Below, piece by piece: positions 20,891-33,084 of a stretch of 64,000 nucleotides of DNA (position 1 is the stretch's first letter; every line of letters begins with the position of its first letter). A model generated the notes under the pieces. That model was not told where the DNA came from, ran no database searches, and worked only from the letters and a program-made list of their open reading frames with translations. This stretch comes from Cannabis sativa (Eukaryota; Streptophyta; Magnoliopsida; Rosales; Cannabaceae): the NCBI RefSeq assembly GCF_029168945.1, contig NC_083602.1, forward strand, positions 71,134,600 through 71,198,599. Direction: 5' to 3'. Made by a program: the position numbers and the translations under genes.

Positions 20891-22689
20891 CGCATTTTTT
20901 TTTTTCGTTTTTCTTCAATTTTTCATGCTTTTTCATGGATTTAACTTCCGATTTTTTGTGTAGTTTTGTATTTAGACATTTACTATTCCTATTTCAATTC
21001 TAATTATCGTAATTAAATTAATTAATATTTTTTAATTTAATTCATGATATTAGTGTAATTTGAATTTGAAATAGTAAATATCTATCTTTTTGCTTAATTA
21101 TCTATCTTATTTTTAAATTTGATTATATCTTATCTTATTTTTAAATTTAAGGTCAGATATTAATTTTTTAAATTAAATATTTTTTTAAATAATTTGACCT
21201 TATTTAAATTTAAATTAAGATAACTATAATCATGATATTTTAAATAGATGTAAGATATTTTGCTAACTTTTAAATTTTGTTATTTTATTTATTTAAATTA
21301 AATCTAAAATCTGAAAAAGATATTTATTTATTTTTTTTTAATTTTTATTTATAAAATAAAATTTAATTTTTAAAAGTAGTTAGCAAATTTTGAAATGATA
21401 TTTAGGTTAGTTGAAACCTAATTTTTCAAAATTGTAGGTTTAATTTTAAATATTTTTTAATAATAATATCGAAATTAAATATATATATATAATTTTATTT
21501 AAATTTTTTCGAAAATTATTTTTTTTATTTAATTAATTTTTCGAAATTATTTATTTAAAATTAAATATATGTGTTTTAGCTTGTTTGTAAGTTTTTAAAA
21601 CCTATTATTGCTTGATTGCAAATAGCCATGGTTAACTTGTTGACAGATCCAATGATCTGATTTTAACTCATGGCTCCCTTGGTCAAGTAAATAATTTGTA
21701 ACAGGTATATTTACAATCTTCTTTCATCTGTGTATGACCTAGCAACATGATAGGATCCATCCAAATTGTGTGCATGTGTGAGCCTATGTGTTTAATTTTA
21801 TTATAGATGCATATAGGTTGTTGTTGCTAAATAAAATATCATAGTTCTTGATAGATTTTATTTAGGCCCATTTAGTATTGGGCCTATTCAATTAATAACA
21901 GTTGTTCATTTTAAGGTTGAATTCCTCTCTTTTGGGCCTTGTGTGAGAGTTGGGAGCCATAGAAGTGGGTACGACATACTGAACCCAGCACCCCCTCACA
22001 TGAACCACCCCAATTGTGAAGGCCCACTTGCTTGATTTGAATAACTGTACTAGGTTAATTAAATTAGTTTAACCTAATAAAATTGATTAGCAACATAATT
22101 AATTTCATTTATTTTGAAATTAATTTAAGAAAACCATAGTTTAAAGAATTTTATATTCTAAGCTAAACTATATGTATTTTCTTGTATTTAATTAAATATA
22201 GAATTATAACCATCTAGATTCTTTCTGAAGCTTAATTTAAATTTTTCATTAAATATTCCTATTTAAGTTGATATTTGGTTATCTATAACTAACCAGCTTA
22301 AATCTGAATATCTTTTGGATTTAAAATTTCAAAATTAAGTTGAGAAATTTTAGGCATTGGTTATTAAGATTCTTTAGATATTTTTTAAGCTGATATTTTT
22401 TTTTAAATATCAACTTAAAATGGAATATTTTCAAATTAAGTGGTTACAACTTAATTTTTAATTTAATTAAGTCTAATTTGAAAGATATTTAAGTTGATTT
22501 TCTAGATTCTTCTAAAACAACTTAAACAAGATATTTTCAAATTTGTTCGATATTTATTCGAATTTAAATAATAATTGAAAATTAATTAAAGTTGATTTTT
22601 TATTTAAACCAACTTTAATTTGTAATTTTTCATTATTATAATATGGAATAAAAGATTATACAAAATACATATTTTAAAATAATGAGCTT

Positions 22690-23060
22690 TCATCAAGAGA
22701 CATTCGATCTCCATTGTTGGTTTTACATCGCGTTTGTTTTAGTGAGTAATCCTCCCTAATGAAGGAACGTTCATTAGCAATTTCGCACCGTTTAATCTCG
22801 AAAGATAAGTAGTTTGTAAGTGTTTTATATGGTATGGATCACCCTAATGGTGGCGACCATATTTGACTTGCAAATTATGAAACAATGGTGGAAGCTCATA
22901 AGATAGAACTGCCTTGACTCTCGCCTAAACGGGACAACGCTAAATTCAAATCTTGATCGAATAAAAGGTTGCTAGAATGATTATCATTTTAGATGAGTTG
23001 ACAACTCTATTCAATGGATGATGCTTTGACTCTCACCTAAACGGGACACTGTATTAGTTT
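22690..23060 (+). other. Conserved 3' leader block (copia C)
   Basis: Shared with A, B and, more loosely, D. It includes two copies of GACTCTCRCCTAAACGGGAC (22916-22935, 23028-23047) and CTAAT-loop hairpins (CACC-CTAAT-GGTG). Its conservation in non-coding DNA suggests an RNA role such as packaging or dimerisation; this is inference. Confidence 0.55.
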
Positions 23061-23200
23061 GTTGAAAGACCTTGGAAAATAAACTATGTTAGATTTAGTA
23101 TTTTTATAGCATATGTGATTATTTGTTATTTTTTGAACATGTGTATGAATTTATGAACCAAAACCTTACTTCTGTTTTATTGATGTGTTGTAGTGCCTTT

Positions 23201-26200
23201 ATGAAAAACCCTCACCCCGATCCTCTCCTAGTTAATATCTTAGCAAAAGAACTCTATAGTGTGAAAATGCATCCTGGTAGTTGCATAAACTCGCACCTGT
23301 TAATGATGAATCTAAAGTTCCAAAAGGAAAATCTACTAGGAATTGATTTATCAAGAGAACAATGGGTCCAATTCATTCTTAATAGTCTTCCTCCGGAGTA
23401 TAATGAATTTGTTGTTTCTTACATGATCAACAATTTCAACTCCTCCGACATGGACAAGCTCGAAGTAGAATTACGAGCCCATGAACGGAATCTGATTGCA
23501 ATGGGTCCCCCTGGGTTTGCAATTCATAATCAGAGGAAAAGGATTAAGCATGAAGGCTCTAGCAAAGCTGCTTCTTCAAGTAAAATTATCATACATAATC
23601 TTCTATGTTCGAATTGTAATGAAAAGGGACATTAAGAAGAACGATGTCCCCGGCTTCTAAACAATTCAAACGAAGGTAATACTTTTGTCTTTGAATCATG
23701 TGTTTTAGAGAACGACAAATCCATTTGGATTGTTGATTCTGGGTCTACTAATCATGTATGTTCTTCATTGCAGCTGCTTGAAACTTGGGAAAATCTGCTT
23801 CCAGGAGAGTTAAAGCTTAAAGTTGGTAATGGCGAGTTAGTTTCGGTCAAAGCTAGAGGAAAAGCCCGCATCAAGTTTCAACAAAGATTTTTAATTTTAG
23901 AAAATGTTTTATTTATTCCAAACTTTAGTAGAAACTTGATTAGTGTCTCATGTTTGCAAACACAATCTTATATATTGAATTTTTCGAGTACAAATTGTAC
24001 AATTTCTCGTAATGGATTTCAAATATGTGTTGCTATAATGGAACAAGGGCTTTATGTTTTAAGACCGAGTACTTAAATCTCACTAAATATTGAACTTTTC
24101 AGTGTAGATAGACCTAGAAACCTCAAAAGAAAAGAGATTGATAATGGTGATCAAACTTATCTATGGCATTTACGTTTAGGTCATATAGGCTTTGATAGAC
24201 TCAATAGGCTCACCAAAGACGGTCCATTAAAAAATGTCATCTTAGGTGAACTGCCAGTATGCGAGTCCTGCCTGGAAGGAAAAATGACTAAACGTTCTTT
24301 CTCTGCAAAGGGAGAGCGTGCCACATACCCCCTGGGGTTAGTGCATTCTGATGTTTGCGGACCTCTGAATGTAAAAGCCTGAGGAGGTTATGAGTATTTT
24401 GTCACTTTCATTGACGAGTACTCAAGATATAGTTTTCTTTACCTAATGCAAAAGAAGTCTGAAACGTTTGAAAAGTTTCAGGAGTTTCATGCTTTGGCTC
24501 AAAACAAATTAGGTAAATCATTAAAGATCTTGCGAACTGATAGGGGTGGAGAATATATGGATATGCAGTTCAAAGATCATTTAATTGAACTTGGAATTGA
24601 ATCCCAATACATTGCCCCAGGCACTCCACAACAAAATGGAGTTGCAGAAAGAAGAAATCGCACTCTTTTGGAAATGGTTAGGTCTATGCTGAGTTATTCA
24701 ACTCTGTCTACGTCCTTCTAGGGATATGCTATAGAAGGCTAATGACATTTTAAATGTTGTTCCATCTAAAGCAGTCCCTAAGACACCCGTCGAACTTTGG
24801 AATGGTCGTACACCTAGTTTACGCCACTACAGAATTTGGGGTGCCCTGCTCATGTCTTAAGAAAGAAAGAAGGCAAACTTGAATCACGTACCGAAGTATG
24901 CATGTTTGTCAGAAATTCTAAAGAGACTAGGGGTGGACTATTTTATAGTCACAAGGATAACAAAGTGTTTGTTTCTAAAAATGCTACTTTTCTTGAAGAG
25001 AACTATATTAAAGACATAAAATCGAAAAGTAAAGTTGTTCTAGAGGAAATGCTTTCAGATATAACTCCTTCCAATGTTCCATCCTCTTCCACTCAAGAAG
25101 AGGACAATCCCACTCCCTCAGTCGAACCAACTGAGAAATCTACTACTAAAGTTTCTGTTCTAAAGATCACCGCTCCTCGTCGTAGTGGGAGGGTTTCAAC
25201 AAAACCTGCTCGTTATAGCTTGGATGGTGAAATCAATATGGTCGTTGGTGATGGTATTGGAGACGATCCATTAACCTACAAACAGGCAATGGCTAGTCAG
25301 CAACGGAAACGATGGTCGGCCGACATGGATTCAGAAGTAGATTCCATGAAAAAGAACAAAGTCTGGGAATATGTAGATGCACCTGACGACTATCATCCGA
25401 TAGGATGCAAGTGGGTTTACAAGAAGAAAAGAGGAGCTAGAGGCGAAGTCGAAACTTTTAAAGCTAGACTTGTAGCCAACGGTTATACCCAAAGAGAAGG
25501 CGTGGACTATGAGGAAACTTTTAGTCCTGTTGCCATGCTCAAATCCATCCGAATTCTTCTCTCCATAGCTGCTGCTTTTGATTATGAAATCTGGCAAATG
25601 GATGTCAAGACTACCTTCCTTAATGGGGTACTTGAAGAAACCATCTATATGGAGCAACCAGAAGGCTATGTTCTTTCAGGGTAGGAAAAGAAAGTTTGCA
25701 AATTAAATAGGTCCATCTATGGACTTAAGCAAGCTTCTCGCTCATGGAAAAAAAGGTTTGATGAAATCATCAAGACCTACGGCTTTCTTCAGAATGAAGA
25801 TAAACCTTGTGTTTACGAACTCAAGGAAGACCGAGTAGTAGTATTCCTGGTCCTTTATGTTGATGACATTTGGATTATTGGAAACAATGTCAAGAAAATG
25901 ACTCACATCAAGGAATGGCTCAACACTCAATTCGATATGAAAGATTTGTGTGAAGCAGCCTATGTTCTTGGTATTCAGATTATCAGAAACCAGAAGAATA
26001 GATCTCTTGCTCTCTCTCAAACAACCTACATTGACAAAGTTTTAGAGAGATTCTGCATGAACAACACCAATGGGGCAAACATGCCTTCTAGATATAGTAT
26101 TCGTCTATCTAAGGAACAGTCTCCTACTGATCCTCAAGAGATAGAGGACATGGCGAAAATTCTCTATGCTTCTGCAGTTTAAAGTCTAATGTATGCAATG

Positions 26201-26832
26201 TTATGCACTAGATCTGACATCTCCTATGCAGTGGGAATCGTGAGCAGGTATCAGTCTAATCCAGGACAGGAACATTGGAATGCAGTTAAGTATATTCTGA
26301 AATACTTAAAGAGTACAAGGAATCTTGTATTAGCCTACAAGGGTGGTGCTTTAAATCCCATAGGCTACACTGAGTCAGATTTCCAGGCAAGTCTTGAAGA
26401 CAGGAAATCTACATCTGGGATGGTGTTTACTCTTGGGGGTGGAGCAGTGGTTTGGAGAAGTGCAAAACAAACCGCGATATCGACTCGTCTATGGAAGTTG
26501 AATACATAGCAGCAGCCGAAGCTGCTAAAGAACTTGTCTGGCTAAGAAAGTTCTTCACCAGTATCGGTATCGTGCCTGGAATGGAAAAGCCTCTGGTCCT
26601 ACTTTGTGATAATAATGGAGCGATAGCTAACAGTAAGGAACCTCGAAGCTACAAGAGAAGCAAACACATTGAAAGGAAGTATCACATCATCAGAGAATAT
26701 GTGTTAAGAGGGGATGTACTAGTTGAGAAAGTGGACACAGAAGATAACTTAGCTGATCCATTTACCAAAGTCTTGGCTGTGACTGCATTTGAAAAGCACC
26801 GTGAGAATTTAGGATTAATTGATATGTACTGA
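23201..26832 (+). pseudogene. gag-pol: Copia C gag-pol polyprotein, broken
   Basis: Starts ATG at 23201 (MKNPHPDPLLVNIL) and is joined at once to AKELYSVKMHPGS, so the N-terminal capsid part of Gag (over 100 residues, compare B) is missing. Then: knuckle CSNCNEKGH with TAA at 23633; protease WIVDSGSTNH; GAG_pre-integrase YLWHLRLGHIGFDRL; integrase with HSDVCGP, RTDRGGEY and QQNGVAERRNR (the D, D, E residues are seen); RT with YKKKRGARGEVETFKARLVA and YVDD; RNase H up to ADPFTK and a TGA at 26830. Stops: 23633, 24074, 24380, 24719, 25682, 26180. Frameshifts: near 24735, 24838 and 26475. Two stops (24074, 24719) are shared with A. It makes no full polyprotein. Confidence 0.92.
23676..23773 (+). 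other. Putative 98-nt intron at the gag/protease boundary (copia C)
   Basis: Donor GAAG|GTAATA, branch string TACTAAT at 23746-23752 (branch A 22 nt from the acceptor) and acceptor TTCATTGCAG|CTG. The branch string is part of the codons for the protease motif DSGSTNH. Splicing at this phase reaches TGA (23779-23781) two codons after the junction, giving Gag alone. Confidence 0.6.
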
Positions 26833-26850
26833 TTAGTTTTATATTAGTGC

Positions 26851-26861
26851 AAGTAGGAGTT
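26851..26861 (+). other. PPT of copia C
   Basis: AAGTAGGAGTT before the 3' LTR. One G-to-A change relative to AAGTGGGAGTT in A, B, D and E. Confidence 0.8.
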
Positions 26862-27539
26862 TGTTGGGTTTTATGCCCTAAATAAAACTCCATTTCAATG
26901 TAATCTATTTTATTCAACATCAATAAAGAAACAGAAGTATTTTTCATTCATTTGTGTATGTTTTAGTTCACCTTATCAATTGCTTGTCTATTTGATTTAT
27001 AAATTCATCTGAAACCCTTTTCACATACTTGATCCTGTTTATTGTGTTGTCAACACTTTGGAAAGTAAACACGACTATTTGAATAAAGTTTCCTAGATTT
27101 ATCAGACACAGGGTTTTACTGATATGATAATCTACAACAAGAGTTTACTTGCATTTGGAGAAATGCTATGTTCTTTCCAGAACATTGGTTAAAGTAAAGC
27201 TTAGGTTGGATGCATGGAGTATGCATCGAAAGGGACCGATATTGAACTTAGACTTAGATTTATTAAACTTACCGTAAAATCTATTCAAGTCAATATCGCC
27301 TACTTGATCCTAGATCAAATGATCTTAATCCTGTTATGATTAGGCTCAATCTTGAAAGGCTATTCGTGTTCTTTGATTTGTTAGTTAAGCCTACTTTTAG
27401 GTCAGGGTGATACGTACATTTTGGGAACACGGTAATGCAATTGAGTGGGAGCGCTAACATAAACAGGGAATCTATAGCTTCTATCTGGCGAATAATAAGC
27501 AAAGGATGATCTCCTTCGAGCTTGACCAAACGAAAATAA
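26862..27539 (+). repeat. 3' LTR of copia C, first part
   Basis: 678 bp matching 18537-19214; interrupted by element A at CGAAAATAA. Confidence 0.92.
27535..27539 (+). repeat. TSD of copia A, left copy (AATAA)
   Basis: AATAA before TGTTGGAAAT; repeated at 57793-57797. The C 5' LTR at about 19206-19219 reads CGAAAATAAATGGTGG, the empty site. Confidence 0.92.
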
Positions 27540-29422
27540 TGTTGGAAATATTTTACCAGGATCGTAGATTTACTCACAAGTATGTTTATTAACACCCTAA
27601 ATATGAACTTTCTAAAACGATGAAATAAACACGTATAAAGTTTAAGAAACCTTACATTGGGTGCAGCGGAATTAAATGACTCCTTCCGTTCACTAACCCT
27701 TGTATCCTTTCTGTAGCAGAGTTTTATCAAGATCTGAACCTGAATTTCTTTCTCTGAATCCTTGATGCTGAAACTCCTTTGCTGATGATCTTTCTTCACG
27801 ATCTTCCTCACTATGATTGAGGTATTGCTTGCTGTGTGTGGGCACTACTCTAATCACTAAGGTAATTTCGAAATATGAAGGAAGAAGAGAGAGAGAGGGT
27901 GGCGGCCAAGGTAGAGAGAGAAAGGCTCAGGTTTTCTGATTCAGAAGTGTAATTTTCCTGAAGCCTTCACTACCTATTTATAGCATTCCACTAGGGTTAG
28001 GTTTGAATTATTTGGCATTAAAATAATGAAAGTATCAGTTTAAAATGCCTACAAAAGTGGTCGGCCATGGCTTGATGGATTTGGGCCTTGCATTTTGCAA
28101 TTTTGCAATTTTAACACTTTTGTATCTGATTTTCTTAAAAATGCCAATTTTCTAATTCAACCATTTAAATGCCAATTCTAACTATTTAATAACTATAAAT
28201 AATTATTAAATAATATTGTCATTCATCATATTTATTAATTGAACCATACAAAGTATCATAATTAACAAATATGCCCCTATTAACTCTTTCTTTACAATTT
28301 CGCCCTTACTTAGTGAAAATTTCACAAATAGACGTAGTCTAATATGAGAATTATAATTGATTAATCAAAATCAATTACATGAGTCTTACAAACAATATTA
28401 TCTCAACTAGTTCGGGGACCATGTGTCTATATAACCGAGCTTCCAATAAGTAGATCAAGAATTTAGCACTAAAATTCACTAACTAATTAATTCTTCGTTG
28501 AATCCACGCATAGAACTTAGAATTGCACTCTCAGTATATAGAATGCTTTATGTGTTCCACCATATAGACGCATCATTAGTTATCCATTGTTATAATCCTT
28601 ATTTGATCAATGATCCTCTATATGAATGATCTACACTGTAAAGGGATTAGATTACCGTAACACCCTACTATGTATTTTATCCTTAAAACACTTGACCCCG
28701 TATAAATGATATTTCAGCTTATGTGAAATGAGTACTCCACCAATTATGTTCGTTTGGTCAAGCTCGAAGGAGATCATCCTTTGCTTACTATTCGCCATAT
28801 AGAAGCTATAGATTCCATGTTTATGCTAGCGCTCCCACTCAATTGCACTACTGTGTTCCCAAAATGTACGTATCACCCTCACCTAAAAGTAGGCTTAACT
28901 AACAAATCAAAGAACACGAATAGCCTTTCAAGATTGAGCCTAATCATAACAGGATTAAGAATATTTGATCTAGGATAAACATGGCGATATTGACTTGAAT
29001 AGATTTTACGGTAAGTTTAATTAAATCTAAGTCAAAGTTCAATATCGGTCCCTTCCGATGCATACTCCATGCATCCAACCTAAGCTTTACTTTAACCAAT
29101 GTTTTGGAAAGAACATAGCATTTCTCCAAATGCAAGTAAACTCTTGTTGTAGATTAACATATCAGTAAAACCATGTGTCTGATAAATCTAGGAAACTTTA
29201 TTCATATAGTCATGTTTACTTTCCAATGTGATGACAACACAATAAACAGGATCAAGTATGTGAAAAGGGTTTAAGATGAATTTATAAATCAAATAGACAA
29301 GCAATTGATAAAGTGAAACAAAACATACACAAATGAATGAAAAATACTTCTGTTTCTTTATTGATGTTGAATAAAATAGATTACATTGAAATGGAGTTTT
29401 ATTTAGGGCATAAAACCTAACA
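27540..29422 (-). repeat. 3' LTR of copia A
   Basis: Starts TGTTGGAAATATTTTACC and ends ATAAAACCTAACA on the + strand. The A LTR tip (TGTTAGG on the - strand) differs by one base from TGTTGGG in C. Confidence 0.93.
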
Positions 29423-29433
29423 AACTCCCACTT
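29423..29433 (-). other. PPT of copia A
   Basis: AAGTGGGAGTT on the - strand, directly before the 3' LTR. Confidence 0.85.
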
Positions 29434-29451
29434 GCACTAATATAAAACTAA

Positions 29452-32400
29452 TTAGTACATATCAATTAATCCTAAATTCTGACGGTGCTTTTCAAAAGCT
29501 GTCACGGCCAGGACTTTGGTAAATGGATCAGCCAGGTTGTCCTCTGTGTCAACTTTCTCAACTAGTACATCCCCTCTTGCCACGTATTCTCTGATAATGT
29601 GCTACTTCCCTTCAATGTGTTTGCTTCTCTTGTGGCTTCGAGGTTCTTTACTGTTTGCTATCGCTCCATTGTTATCACAAAGTAAGACCAGAGGCTTTTC
29701 CATTCCAAGAACGACACCTATACTGGTGAAGAACTTTCTTAGCCAGACAAGTTCTTTAGTAGCTTCGGCTACAGCTATGTATTCAGCTTCCATAGTTGAG
29801 TCCGATATCGCTGTTTGTTTAGCACTTCTCCAAACCACTGCTCCACCCCCAAGAGTAAACACCATCCCAGATGTAGATTTCCTGTCTTCAAGACTTGTCT
29901 GGAAATCTAAATCAGTGTAGCCTATGGGATTTAAAGCACCACCCTTGTAGACTAACACAAGATACCTTGTACTCTTCAAGTATTTCAGAATATACTTAAC
30001 TGCATTCCAATGTTCATGTCCTGGATTAGACTGATACCTGCTCACGATTCTCACTGCATAACAGATGTCAGGTCTAGTGCAGAACATTGCATACATTAGA
30101 CTTCCAACTGCAGAAGCATAGGGAATTTTTGCCATGTCCTCTATCTCTTGAGGATCAGTCGGAGACTGTTCCTTAGATAGACGAATACCATATCTAGAAG
30201 GCATGTTCGCCCCATTGGTGCTGTTCATAGAATCTCTCTAAGACTTTGTCTATGTAGGTTGTTTGAGAGAGAGCAAGAGATCTGTTCTTCCGGTTTCTGA
30301 TAATCTAAATACCAAGAACATAGGCTTCTTCACCCAAATCTTTCATATCGAATTGAGTGTTAAGCCATTCCTTGATGTGAGTCATTTTCTTGACATTGTT
30401 TCCAATGATCAAAATGTCATCAACATAAAGGACAAGGAATACTACTATTTGGTCTTCCTTGAGTTGGTAAACACAAGGTTCATCTTCATTCTAAAGAAAG
30501 CCGTAGGTCTTGATGATTTCATCAAACCTCTTGTTCCATGAGCGAGAAGCTTGCTTAAGTCCATAGATAGACCTGTTTAACTTGCAAACTTTCTTTTCCT
30601 GCCCAGGAAGAACATAACCTTCTGGTTGCTCCATATAGATGGTTTCTTCAAGTACCCCATTAAGGAAGGCAATCTTGACATCCATTTGCCAGATTTCATA
30701 ATCCAAAGCAGCAGCTATGGAGAGAAGAATTCGGATGGATTTGAGCATGGCAACAGGACTAAAAGTTTCCTCATAGTCCACGCCTTCTCTTTGGGTATAA
30801 CCCTTGGCTACAAGTCTAGCTTTAAAAGTTTCGACTTCGCCTCCAGCTCCTCTTTTCTTCTTGTAAACCCACGTGCATCCTATCGGATGATAGTCGTCAG
30901 GTGCGTCTACATATTCCCAGACTTTGTTCTTTTTCATGGAATCCATTTCTGAATCCATGCCAGCCGACCATCGTTTCCGTTGCGGACTAGCCATTGCCTG
31001 TTTATAAGTTAATGAATCGTCTTCAATACCGTCACCTACGACCATATTGATTTCACCATCCAAGCCATAACGAGCAGGTTTTGTTGAAACCCTCCCACTA
31101 CGACGAGGTGCGGTGATCTTCTGAACAGAAACTTTAGTAGTAGATTTCTCAGTTTGCTCAACTGAGGGAGTGGGATTGTCTTTTTCACGAGTGGAAGTGG
31201 ACGGAACATTGGAAGGACTTATATCTGATAGCAATTCCTCTAGAACAACTTTACTTTTCGGTTTGTAGTCTTTAATATAGTTCTCTTCAAGGAAAGTAGC
31301 ATTTGTAGAAACAAACACTTTGTTATCCTTGTGACTATAAAATAGTCCACCCCTAGTCTCTTTAGAATTTCCGACAAACATGCATACTTGGGTACATGAT
31401 TCAAGTTTTCCTTCTTTCTTTCTGAAGACATGAGCAGGGCACCCCCAAACTCTGTAATGGCATAAACTAGGTGTACGACCATTCCACAGTTCGACGGGGG
31501 TCTTAGGGACTGCTTTAGATGGAACAACATTTAGAATGTCATTTGCCATCTGTATAGCATATCCCTAGAAGGACGTAGACAGAGTTGAATAACTCAGCAT
31601 AGACCTAACCATTTTCAAAAGAGTGCGATTTCTTCTTTCTGCAACTCCATTTTGTTGTGGGGTGCTTGGGGCAGTGTATTGGGATTCAATTCCAAGTTCA
31701 ATTAAATGATCTTTGAACTGCATATCCATATATTCTCCACCCCTATCAGTTCGCAAGATCTTTAATGATTTACCTAATTTGTTTTGGGCCAAAGCATTAA
31801 ACTCCTAAAACTTTTCAAACGTTTCAGATTTCTTTTGCATTAGGTAAAGAAAACTATATCTAGAGAATCGTCAATGAAAGTAACAAAATACTCATAACCA
31901 CCTCGGGCTTTGACATTCAAAGGTCCGCAGACATCAGAATGCACTAACCCTAGAGGGATTTCGGCACGCTCTCCCTTTGCAGAGAAAGAACGTTTAGTCA
32001 TTTTTCCTTCTAGGCAGGACTCGCATATTGGCAGTTCACCTAAGATGACATTTTTTAATGGACCGTCTTTGGTGAGCCTATTGAGTCTATCAAAGCCTAT
32101 ATGACCTAAACGTAAATGCCATAGATAAGTTTGATCACCATTATCAATCTCTTTTCTTTTGAGGTTTCTAGGTCTAGCTACACTAAAAAGTTCACTATTT
32201 AGTGAGATTTAAGTACTCGGTCTTAAAACATAAAGCCCTTGTTCCATTATAGCAACACATATTTGAAATCCATTACGAGAAATTGTACAATTTGTACTCG
32301 AAAAATTCAATATATAAAATTGTGTTTGCAAACATGAGACACTAATCAAGTTTCTACTAAAGTTTGGAATAACTAAAACATTTTCTAAAATTAAAAATCT

Positions 32401-33084
32401 TTGTTGAAACTTGATGCGGGCTTTTCCTCTAGCTTTGACCGACACTAATTCGCCATTGCCAACTTTAAGCTTTAACTATCCTGGAAGCAGATTTTCCCAA
32501 GTTTCAAGCAACTGCAGTGAAGAACATACATGGTTAGTAGACCCAGAATCAACAATCCAGATGGATTTGTCGTTCTCTAAAACACATGATTCAAAGACAA
32601 AAGCATTACCTTCGTTTGAATTGTTTGGAAGCCTGGGACATTGTTCTTCATGATGTCCTTTTTCATTACAATTCGAACATAGAAGATTATGTCTGATAAT
32701 TGTACTTGAAGAAGCAGCTTTGCTAGATCCTTCATACCTAGTCCTTTTCCTTCGATTATGGATTGCAAACCCAGGGGGACCCATTGCAATCAAATTCCGT
32801 TCATGGGCTAGTAATTCTGCTTCGAGCTTGTCCATGTCGGAGGAGTTAGAATTTTTGATCATGTAAAAGATAACAAATTCATTCTACTCCGGAGGAAGAC
32901 TATTTAGGATGAGTTGGACCCATTGTTCTCTTGATAAATCAATTCCTAGTAGATTTGCCTTTTGGAACTTCAGAGTCATCATCAACGGGTGCGAGTTGAT
33001 GCAACTACCAGGATGCATTTTCACACTATAGAGTTCTTTTGCTAAGATATTAACTAGGAGAGGATCGGGGTGAGGGTTATTCAT
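29452..33084 (-). pseudogene. gag-pol: Copia A gag-pol polyprotein, broken
   Basis: Reads right to left from ATG at 33082-33084 (MNNPHPDPLLVNIL) with the same joined AKELYSVK and missing Gag N-terminus as C. The knuckle CSNCNEKGHHEEQC is intact, followed by protease WIVDSGSTNHVCSS, integrase (RTDRGGEY and QQNGVAERRNR), RT with YVDDILIIG and RNase H, ending LIDMY and TAA at 29452-29454. Stops include 32209 and 31565 (both shared with C), 30491 (shared with D) and 29602; a small deletion shifts frame near 30230. Several stops are CAG-to-TAG or TGG-to-TAG changes. It is the best preserved pol of the nest but not functional as it stands. Confidence 0.92.
32512..32609 (-). other. Putative 98-nt intron at the gag/protease boundary (copia A)
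   Basis: On the - strand: donor GAAG|GTAATG, branch TACTAAC within the DSGSTN codons, acceptor TTCACTGCAG|TTG. Same length and phase as in C; splicing reaches TGA two codons on. Confidence 0.6.

Larger units (their letters stand above)
20445..23200 (+). other. Long untranslated leader of copia C
   Basis: About 2.75 kb between PBS and gag. It holds a GC-rich island (20700-20890), a very AT-rich stretch (20960-21590), a conserved block (21590-22040), another AT-rich stretch with TTAAGTTG-type repeats and a conserved 3' block (22690-23060). Short Arg-rich frames at 20662-20963 come from the CpG-rich island and are not genes. Confidence 0.7.

Noticed and set aside
20662..20963. Arg-rich ORFs in the leader of C
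   Set aside because: They come from the CpG-rich island, whose sequence is not kept between elements.
22916..23047. Leader direct repeats as a CRISPR-like array
   Set aside because: Only two or three copies, in a plant retroelement leader; no array, no cas genes.
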